The notes beneath the pieces were generated by a model. That model saw only the letters and a list, made by a program, of their open reading frames with translations, had not been told where the DNA came from and made no database searches. Positions 5,970 to 11,303 of a DNA stretch of 11,303 nucleotides are shown one piece after another (position 1 is the first letter of the stretch; each line of letters begins with the position of its first letter). The stretch is from Alkaliphilus sp. (GTDB lineage: Bacteria > Bacillota > Clostridia > Peptostreptococcales > Natronincolaceae): assembly GCA_023230535.1 (NCBI GenBank), contig JALNXC010000013.1, forward strand, positions 1 through 11,303. Reading direction: 5' to 3'. A program made the translations under genes and the position numbers.

Positions 5970-6734
5970 TTAATTGGGCTTCTGCCTACCCGTGTTATCG
6001 ATAAAATAGTTTTCTTTATAAATAAGATCCGATACGGGAACAATTTTATAACCCTGACCCTGTAATTTATCGAGCACTAAGGGTAAAAAATCACTCACAT
6101 ATTTGGCGTTATTGTGAAATAATATTATGGACCCTTTTTTTACATTCCTGGTGATACGATCCACCACGGGCTGGATCCCCATCTCTTTCCAATCCAAGGA
6201 ATCCAAATCCCATTGGATAGTGCTATAACCTAATTCTTCCGCCGTTTCAATCAACAAGTTATTATAGTCACCGAAGGGGGGCCTAAAAACTACGGGTTGT
6301 TTGCCTGTTATCGCTGCAATTTTATCGCCGGTAGTTTTAAGTTCATTTACTATTTGCTCTTTAGATAATTTTGACATATGTGGATGTGTAGTCGAATGAT
6401 TTCCTATCTCATGCCCTCTTTCATGAATTTTTTTTGCCATATCCGGATATTTATCTATCCAGAATGCCACTAAAAAAAATGTAGTTTTTATTTTATGTTC
6501 ATCTAATATGTCCAATATATCATCGGTGAACTGATCGCCCCAAGCAGCATCAAAGCTTATGGCTATTTTTTTGTCCTTAGTTTCTACGCTGTATATAGGT
6601 AACCTTTTCTGATTTGAAAAAACGCCTATTATGCCCTCATTCCTGGAAATTATAGAAAATAAAAAACCAACCATGACAATTACAATACATGCCGTAACTA
6701 TCAAAGACTTTTTCCGTAAAATATATACTTTCAT
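5970..6734 (-). CDS. pdaB: PdaB-type sporulation polysaccharide deacetylase
   Basis: The 254-residue protein has a basic start and one membrane anchor (about 10-28), followed by an extracytoplasmic NodB-homology deacetylase domain (about 56-240). Visible motifs are ISFDAAWG (D62), GNHSTTH (H113 and H117, the metal pair), RPPFGDYN (151-158), DLDSLDW (176-182) and ILFHNN (H207). FDAAW in place of the usual TFDDG is typical of the PdaB group. In Bacillus subtilis PdaB is a sporulation protein needed for stable spore cortex. The role here is inferred from the family. The ATG at 6734 follows GAGGGGGAGAAAG. A forespore sigma-G-like promoter lies at 6764-6793. The gene diverges from the Na/Pi transporter gene and has its own terminator. 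Confidence 0.9.
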   Translation of the reverse strand: MKVYILRKKSLIVTACIVIVMVGFLFSIISRNEGIIGVFSNQKRLPIYSVETKDKKIAISFDAAWGDQFTDDILDILDEHKIKTTFFLVAFWIDKYPDMAKKIHERGHEIGNHSTTHPHMSKLSKEQIVNELKTTGDKIAAITGKQPVVFRPPFGDYNNLLIETAEELGYSTIQWDLDSLDWKEMGIQPVVDRITRNVKKGSIILFHNNAKYVSDFLPLVLDKLQGQGYKIVPVSDLIYKENYFIDNTGRQKPN

Positions 6735-6763
6735 CTTTCTCCCCCTCGTAAAAAATTATATTA

Positions 6764-6793
6764 TAGTTTATTCTTTATAACCTGCTTTATGCA
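6764..6793 (-). promoter_or_regulatory. Candidate sigma-G promoter of pdaB
   Basis: On the minus strand TGCATA (6788-6793) fits the forespore sigma-G -35 consensus TGMATA. After 17 bases, TAAACTA (6764-6770) matches 5 of 7 bases of the CATACTA -10. The site is 29 bases from the pdaB start. Sporulation control of pdaB is known in Bacillus, but assignment here is by eye. Confidence 0.4.
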
Positions 6794-6890
6794 TATTTTT
6801 AAATCATAGCAAGACAATATTTGATTTTGATATAAATGCGTATCCTGCCAAAGCATGTATATTGACCATTATCCCACGTATATTTTAATT

Positions 6891-6897
6891 GGGGGTG
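6891..6897 (+). promoter_or_regulatory. Ribosome binding site that decides a TTG start
   Basis: GGGGGTG lies 6 bases before the TTG at 6904. The in-frame TTG at 6889 and GTG at 6895 lie at or inside this SD, so they are unlikely starts. Confidence 0.55.
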
Positions 6898-6903
6898 TTT
6901 TTA

Positions 6904-7833
6904 TTGTTTGAAATTATTTCTTCCGCATCCATTGGCCTGGGGCTGTTTTTACTCGGCCTAAAATTTTTTACCGGAGGACTCAACCGCTTTGTATCTGTAA
7001 AATTCAAACATATACTCATCAATCTAAAAACCCATCCCTTACTTGGTGTTTTTACAGGTTGCATAATTACAGGGATTTTACAGTCCAGCAGTGCCGCAAC
7101 GGTCACCCTTATCGGATTTGTACAGGCTGATATGCTTACGCTCTACCAAGCCGCACCGATTATTATGGGAATTAATATAGGAACCACAATAACATCCCAA
7201 CTGATAGCATTCAATATCGGAAAATATAGTTTTATCCCTTTTTTGATAGGCATATCAATCAATTTAATTTCAAAAAATAAAAAAAATCGCAATATAGGGG
7301 AAATATTGATAGGTTTTTCTTTAATTTTTATCGGTATTGAATTATTAACGACGGGACTTTCTCCGTTGAAAAATATATTGAAATTCAGGCAGATTTTAGA
7401 GCAATTCGGAAAAACACCTTTTTTGGGGATTTTAATAGGATTTTCGGCTATATCCATCCTTCAGAGCAGCAGCACGGGTATAGCAATTTTGCAAACATTG
7501 ACAGGTACAGGCTCGATATCCGTTTATTCCGCTATTATTATCATGTTGGGAATGAATATCGGCACCTGTGTAACGGCGATAATATCCAGTTTGCCGTTTG
7601 ACAAATCTGCTAAACAGACGGCACTTATTCATCTTTTTTTCAATATAGCCGGCACAATTTTAGTTTTTCCTTTTATCGATATATTATGCAGGATATCAAT
7701 CGGTCTATCGCCCTTTAATTTATCGAGGCAAATCGCCAATGCTCATACAATATTTAATATTTTCAGCACAATGATTTTTCTTCCTTTTATAGAGGTCTTC
7801 GTGTACGCAGTACAACTGATAATTAAAAAATAA
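6904..7833 (+). CDS. Na/Pi cotransporter (NptA) family protein, short form
   Basis: This is a polytopic membrane protein of the sodium-dependent phosphate transporter family. Its 309 residues hold two related halves. Each has a QSSS signature (Q60SSSAATVT and Q187SSSTGIAI) and then NIGT (N91 and N218). Both pairs are exactly 127 residues apart, showing the internal duplication typical of the family. The PhoU-like C-terminal domain found in longer bacterial members (about 540 residues) is absent. The length resembles the short YqeW type. Sodium-driven phosphate transport is inferred from the family, since the true substrate of short bacterial members is poorly established. I chose the TTG at 6904 because of GGGGGTG 6 bases upstream. 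The gene diverges from pdaB. I see no convincing promoter or terminator close to it. Confidence 0.88.
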   Translation: MFEIISSASIGLGLFLLGLKFFTGGLNRFVSVKFKHILINLKTHPLLGVFTGCIITGILQSSSAATVTLIGFVQADMLTLYQAAPIIMGINIGTTITSQLIAFNIGKYSFIPFLIGISINLISKNKKNRNIGEILIGFSLIFIGIELLTTGLSPLKNILKFRQILEQFGKTPFLGILIGFSAISILQSSSTGIAILQTLTGTGSISVYSAIIIMLGMNIGTCVTAIISSLPFDKSAKQTALIHLFFNIAGTILVFPFIDILCRISIGLSPFNLSRQIANAHTIFNIFSTMIFLPFIEVFVYAVQLIIKK

Positions 7834-7937
7834 TAATAATTTCAAATTTTGATATAATTCATTAATCCTAAAAAAAGCTTCCAGTATATCTATATTCAAA
7901 AACGGTTATATTAAACATGTAACTATAAAAATATTGT

Positions 7938-7944
7938 CAGACTA
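7938..7944 (+). promoter_or_regulatory. Candidate sigma-G -10 element of the spore protein gene
   Basis: CAGACTA matches 6 of 7 bases of the sigma-G -10 consensus CATACTA and ends 30 bases before the ATG. The -35 region is poor (ACATG at 7915-7919, 18 bases upstream). SASP genes are classical sigma-G targets, which makes the call plausible. Confidence 0.35.
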
Positions 7945-7974
7945 AAACTTAATTCATATGAGGAGGAGGAACTT

Positions 7975-8178
7975 ATGGCTTCAAGAAACCAAATTCTTGT
8001 TCCCGAGGCACGTCAAGCTCTAAATCAAATGAAATTAGAAATCGCTAACGAAATAGGCATCCGGGATTATGATAAAATTGACAAAGGAAATTTACTATCC
8101 AGACAGAACGGTTATGTAGGCGGTTATATGACCAGACGTTTAGTTGAAATGGCCCAAAAACAAATAAGTGGAAAATAA
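7975..8178 (+). CDS. Alpha/beta-type small acid-soluble spore protein
   Basis: The 67-residue protein is a spore-core DNA-binding SASP. It coats and protects the chromosome in dormant spores and is degraded at germination. Visible signatures are VPEARQALNQMKLEIANEIG (about 9-28), which contains the GPR protease recognition site around LEIANE, and the C-terminal NGYVGGYMTRRLVEMAQ (45-61) DNA-binding helix. The ATG at 7975 follows a very strong SD, AGGAGGAGG. A sigma-G-like -10 lies upstream and a very strong hairpin lies downstream, so it is a single-gene unit. The genome probably holds several paralogues, so I give no letter. It shows that the organism is a spore former. Confidence 0.97.
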   Translation: MASRNQILVPEARQALNQMKLEIANEIGIRDYDKIDKGNLLSRQNGYVGGYMTRRLVEMAQKQISGK

Positions 8179-8228
8179 CTACAAAAATTTATTTAATATT
8201 TAGTCAGATTGCATAAATTTATATAATT

Positions 8229-8279
8229 GCATAAAATAACAGTTGGCACTTTTTGACAAAAGTGCCAACTGTTTTATGC
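8229..8279. terminator. Very strong bidirectional terminator between the SASP and propeller genes
   Basis: A perfect 15-bp stem (8239-8253 with 8258-8272) closes on the loop TGAC. Seven more pairs, GCATAAA (8229-8235) with TTTATGC (8273-8279), extend it beyond a 3-base bulge. T-rich sequence follows on both strands. It sits between two convergent genes and can serve both. Confidence 0.88.
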
Positions 8280-8296
8280 CGAGCATGAATAGATCA

Positions 8297-9247
8297 TCAC
8301 TTAAACAAAGTGCTCTTGACGACGCTGGTCGGTTCTCTCCCCACTAATATGCTTTGAATCACCATTTTTTTGCATATATCAACTATATCCACCGTATTTT
8401 TTCCCATGCTTGTAACAAATAATCTTCCTTTTTTGCTGTCCAATTCAATCCCGTGAGGCATTGGATTGACCTTAATACAATCATTATACCGATTATTCTT
8501 CAAATCATATATATGAACACAGTCCATATCAAAATCCGTAACATAAAGATACTGATTTTGATTATCGCTGATCGTCTCAATCGGCATTTTACCTATATTT
8601 ATCCTATTCTTTTCCGTCAATGTGCCTATTTCGTAGATAAATATTTTCCCATTTCTATTAAATTGATTGCTATAATTGACCACATATAGAAATTTTCCAC
8701 TGCCATCCATCCTTAAATGCCATGGATTACATTGCACTTTATGATCTTTAACCTTTTCATTTGTCTTCGTTAAAATTTCAGTTATTTCCCCCGAACCGTA
8801 ACTGCCTACAAAAATTTTTTCTTCATTATTTGTCATAGCCATACCATGGGGCATCTCTCCGGTTGGAAGTTGTACGATCAAATTCAGTTTATCCATATCC
8901 AAAATTGAAATGCTGTTAGAATCGGTATTTGCCACATATATGTGCCCATATTTCGGACAGAGTATAACCTGGCTCGGGCAACTGCCCACATAAACAGTAT
9001 CTATAACTTTTACTTTAACCAAATCTATTATAGAAATACTATTATTCCAACTATTTGGAACATACAATAATTTTCTCTCATAACATAGGGCCATATGATG
9101 GGGCCCAAACTGCGGGGAAGAAAAATGATGCCCGCTATCACACAATTTTATTTTCTGAATTTCCTTGCCCTGAACTAAATTCACAATGGAAATAGAGTCC
9201 TCAAAAAAATTAGAAACGATCAAGGTGTTATCGGTAAAGCACTTCAT
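8297..9247 (-). CDS. Seven-bladed YVTN/YncE-like beta-propeller protein
   Basis: The 316-residue protein is built of about seven repeats. A proline-centred turn marks each: GPHHM (P49), CPSQV (P91), MPHGM (P133), NPWHL (P175), MPIET (P222), MPHGI (P264) and EPTSV (P306). The spacing is 42 residues except for one of 47. Each repeat also has a YVAN/YVVN/YVTD-like strand and a SISIIDL-like strand, as in YVTN/YncE propellers. There is no signal peptide or membrane segment, so it is probably cytoplasmic. Histidines occupy the turn in four blades (H50/H51, H134, H177, H265), and nine cysteines are scattered through the chain. Related propellers include lactonases, binding proteins and surface proteins, so function cannot be assigned. 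The ATG at 9247 follows GGGGATGTGGTGGA. Upstream there is a CAGACTA element like that of the spore protein gene. Confidence 0.85.
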   Translation of the reverse strand: MKCFTDNTLIVSNFFEDSISIVNLVQGKEIQKIKLCDSGHHFSSPQFGPHHMALCYERKLLYVPNSWNNSISIIDLVKVKVIDTVYVGSCPSQVILCPKYGHIYVANTDSNSISILDMDKLNLIVQLPTGEMPHGMAMTNNEEKIFVGSYGSGEITEILTKTNEKVKDHKVQCNPWHLRMDGSGKFLYVVNYSNQFNRNGKIFIYEIGTLTEKNRINIGKMPIETISDNQNQYLYVTDFDMDCVHIYDLKNNRYNDCIKVNPMPHGIELDSKKGRLFVTSMGKNTVDIVDICKKMVIQSILVGREPTSVVKSTLFK

Positions 9248-9271
9248 TCCACCACATCCCCATAATTAAAA

Positions 9272-9278
9272 TAGTCTG
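9272..9278 (-). promoter_or_regulatory. Candidate sigma-G-like -10 element of the propeller gene
   Basis: On the minus strand TCAGACTA lies 24 bases before the start, at a position similar to that of the identical octamer before the spore protein gene. No good -35 is seen. A CATAATATA sequence (9298-9306, minus) with AC 16 bases upstream is an alternative, mother-cell-type candidate. Confidence 0.25.
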
Positions 9279-9371
9279 ATACAAATGTTATATTTATTAT
9301 ATTATGATTGCCGTATGGATGTGTGAATGGTTTGGAGATGTATCTTTTTATCGGGCCTTAATCCCATATTC

Positions 9372-10679
9372 CTATAGCAGTACCTTGTTTTTTAAAATTT
9401 TCCTCACTTCCCCTATCATGTATAAAGAACCTGCAAATATAATCGCTTCATTCCGCCCTGTTATTTCTACAGCCATTTTTATCGCTTCTTCGACATTCTC
9501 ATAAAAATAGGTTTTCTTTCCGAATATCCTCAGTTCCTCCGCAAGGTCGACTGCCTTTATTGCTCTTGGATTGTCCGGCCTGGTGGCTATAACCTTATCC
9601 GCCAACGGTATTAAATCTTTTAATATGGCCTTTACATCTTTGTCCTGAAGCATCCCCACAACAAAGGTTATTTTATAATCCTTTAACAAAATCTCTATAT
9701 TTTTTTTCAAGGAATCCGCACCATGCAGATTATGAGCACCGTCAATGATGATTAACGGCTCTTTCCGCAGTATCTCAAAACGCCCCGGCCACCTTGTATT
9801 GCAGAGCCCATTCAATATTGATTCGTCACTGATATCAATTTTTCTATGTTCTCTCAGGATTTTGATTGCTCCAAGTGCCATGCAGGCATTATATACTTGG
9901 TGAAGCCCCGCCATTTTTATTTTCACATTATTGTATGGTTTTCCCAATATATTTGCCGAGAATATCTGTTCTTCTATATTACTTTGATGTATAACCAACT
10001 TATCAAAATTCATCACAAAAAGTTCGCTATTTTTTTCTTTGCATATGTTCTCCAATACTTTCATTACTTCCTTTTCTTGCGGATATGACAGTACAAATCC
10101 GTTCTCTTTTATAATCCCGCCCTTTTCATATGCAATTTCTTCTATTGTTTCGCCCAGATATTCCATATGGTCATAACCTATGGGGGTGATTATGGAGACG
10201 AGGGGGGTGTCTATAATATTAGTTGAATCAAGCCTGCCTCCCATACCCACTTCTAAAACAAGGTAATCAACATTTTCTTGAGCATAGTAACAAAAAGCTA
10301 TGGCCGTCACAACCTCAAATTCCGTAGGATGGGTTTTGCCATCTATATGAACCATCTGTTCTACTTTTTCTTTGACGACCTCTGTAACTTCGGCCAGCCT
10401 TTCTTTAGGTATATCTTCCCCATTTATACTCATTCTTTCCGTAAATTCTTCAAGATAGGGGGAGATATACAGCCCTACTTTATACCCCTCTTCCTTTAAT
10501 ACTGTGTGTATATATGAAGAGACCGAACCTTTGCCGTTGGTCCCTGCGACATGAATAGCCTTGAGAGATTTATGCGGGTTGCCCAATAGGTTCAGCAAAT
10601 ACCTCGGATTATCCAATCCTAATTTATACCCAAATTTATAAGTCCCGTGAATATATTCCAGTGCCTGTTCGTAATTCAT
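9372..10679 (-). CDS. folC: Bifunctional folylpolyglutamate synthase / dihydrofolate synthase
   Basis: This cytoplasmic Mur-ligase-superfamily enzyme adds glutamate to dihydropteroate and to folates, using ATP. The 435 residues are full length. Visible motifs are the P-loop VAGTNGKGS (44-52), LEVGMGGRLDSTN (142-154), the metal-binding pair in GYDHMEYLG (D170, H171), AYEKGGI with the lysine (K186) usually carbamylated, NTRWPGRFE (294-302) and DGAHN (313-317). The C-terminal domain ends with VVGMLQDKD and IFAGSLYMIGEV. The start ATG at 10679 follows GGAGTGGGGCA. It lies 52 bases after valS in the same direction, the usual valS-folC order in Firmicutes, so both are probably on one transcript. 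No clear terminator is seen before the propeller gene. All catalytic motifs are intact, in contrast to the MurE-like relative at 4904-5863. Confidence 0.96.
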   Translation of the reverse strand: MNYEQALEYIHGTYKFGYKLGLDNPRYLLNLLGNPHKSLKAIHVAGTNGKGSVSSYIHTVLKEEGYKVGLYISPYLEEFTERMSINGEDIPKERLAEVTEVVKEKVEQMVHIDGKTHPTEFEVVTAIAFCYYAQENVDYLVLEVGMGGRLDSTNIIDTPLVSIITPIGYDHMEYLGETIEEIAYEKGGIIKENGFVLSYPQEKEVMKVLENICKEKNSELFVMNFDKLVIHQSNIEEQIFSANILGKPYNNVKIKMAGLHQVYNACMALGAIKILREHRKIDISDESILNGLCNTRWPGRFEILRKEPLIIIDGAHNLHGADSLKKNIEILLKDYKITFVVGMLQDKDVKAILKDLIPLADKVIATRPDNPRAIKAVDLAEELRIFGKKTYFYENVEEAIKMAVEITGRNEAIIFAGSLYMIGEVRKILKNKVLL

Positions 10680-10731
10680 TGCCCCACTCCATTTCTTTTA
10701 ATTATGATGTGATGTTCTGATTATCTGACAG

Positions 10732-11303
10732 TTACCTGTTTTTTAAAGAATTCAACCTTTCTGATACATGAGTTAACATCTCTTCGTATTTTATTTGTTT
10801 TTGCTTCTCTTCATCTACCAACCTAGCCGGAGCCTTGCCGACAAATCCCTCATTAGAAAGTTTTCCAACAACTCTTTTAATCTCATCCTCTAATTTAGAT
10901 CTCTCTTTTTCCAACCTTTCAATCTCTTTTTCAAAATCAATCAATTCTTCCAACGGTAAGAACAATTCCGCACCTTCAATAACCGCAGATACCGCATCTT
11001 CGGGTATTTCACCCTTATTTCCCGCCTGCTCAATCTCTGAAACGCCTCCCAATGTCATAAAATATTTTTCATTTTCTGATATTATTTTAGCCGTATTTTT
11101 ATCCTCAGTCAATACAATTAATTTTGCCTTTTTAGAAGGGACAACATTCATTTCAGCCCTGATATTACGTATATTTTTAATGGCATCCATAATCAACTCC
11201 ATGTATTTTTCTTCCGCCGTATATGCTTCATTTTCCTTATATTCAGGCCATTGTGCCACAATCACACTCCCCTGTGTCGTAGGTAAATTCTGCCATATTT
11301 CCT
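10732..11303 (-). CDS. valS: Valyl-tRNA synthetase, C-terminal part (5' end outside the window)
   Basis: The frame is open to the right edge, so this is the last 190 or so codons of a gene of roughly 880 codons. Just inside the edge it reads EIWQNLP, then GSVIVAQWPEY, the conserved end of the anticodon-binding alpha-helical domain of ValRS. IRNIRAEMNVVPSKKAKLIV follows. The last part is the C-terminal coiled coil (about the final 70 residues, DFEKEIERLEKERSKLEDEI onward), containing GFVGKAPARLVDEEKQK, which binds the tRNA core. The GTG at 11265 is not the true start, because homologous sequence continues upstream of it. ValRS charges tRNA-Val in the cytoplasm. T-box control, if present, would lie beyond the window. 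Confidence 0.95.
   Translation of the reverse strand, partial: EIWQNLPTTQGSVIVAQWPEYKENEAYTAEEKYMELIMDAIKNIRNIRAEMNVVPSKKAKLIVLTEDKNTAKIISENEKYFMTLGGVSEIEQAGNKGEIPEDAVSAVIEGAELFLPLEELIDFEKEIERLEKERSKLEDEIKRVVGKLSNEGFVGKAPARLVDEEKQKQIKYEEMLTHVSERLNSLKNR

Noticed and set aside
6735..6888. A promoter for the Na/Pi transporter gene
   Set aside because: TTGACC (around 6863) and several TATAAA-like boxes are present, but none is at 16-18 base spacing from a partner.
9304..9504. A plus-strand ORF of 66 codons between the propeller and folC
   Set aside because: It is mostly antisense to the folC 3' end and has no SD or recognisable motif.
11263..11265. GTG as the start of a small separate gene at the right edge
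   Set aside because: The frame stays open to the edge and the upstream residues (EIWQNLP) match ValRS, so this is an internal codon of a gene cut by the window.

Overview
The window looks like chromosomal DNA of a low-GC, endospore-forming Firmicute, most likely in Clostridia or Tissierellia. Supporting signs are AT-rich codon use, strong purine-rich Shine-Dalgarno (SD) sequences, TTG starts, an alpha/beta-type small acid-soluble spore protein (SASP), a PdaB-type sporulation deacetylase, a PrsW site-1 protease and the valS-folC gene order. I see no phage, transposon, CRISPR, tRNA or rRNA signal. Genus and species cannot be read from the sequence.

Layout, left to right. Positions 9-1967 hold envelope functions: signal peptidase I (minus), a membrane-anchored MltG-like stub (plus) and the intramembrane protease PrsW (minus). 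Positions 2108-4109 hold a minus-strand block: a 44-residue membrane microprotein (3864-3998) with its own promoter, then hpt (purine salvage) with a near-consensus sigma-A promoter, translationally coupled to a CPBP/CAAX-type intramembrane protease and ended by a bidirectional terminator. Positions 4084-5863 hold a double-OB-fold ssDNA-binding protein and a MurE-like Mur ligase that lacks its C-terminal domain and several catalytic residues. Positions 5941-6734 hold pdaB with its terminator. The plus strand then carries a short Na/Pi cotransporter-family gene (6904-7833) and the SASP gene (7975-8178). A very strong hairpin (8229-8279) separates these from a minus-strand seven-bladed YVTN-type beta-propeller (8297-9247). 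folC and the 3' part of valS (9372 to the right edge) form a minus-strand operon entering from the right.

The themes are cell envelope and protein processing (three unrelated or distantly related membrane proteases plus peptidoglycan-related proteins), sporulation and spores (SASP, PdaB, perhaps the propeller), and housekeeping metabolism and translation (hpt, folC, valS). Most of the window is ordinary. The best candidates for something undescribed are the degenerate MurE-like protein, the microprotein at 3864-3998, and the cysteine-rich propeller with its ring of histidines. Between genes, the largest gaps are about 120-150 bases and hold only promoters, terminators and short repeats. No stretch over 300 bases is left without a gene.
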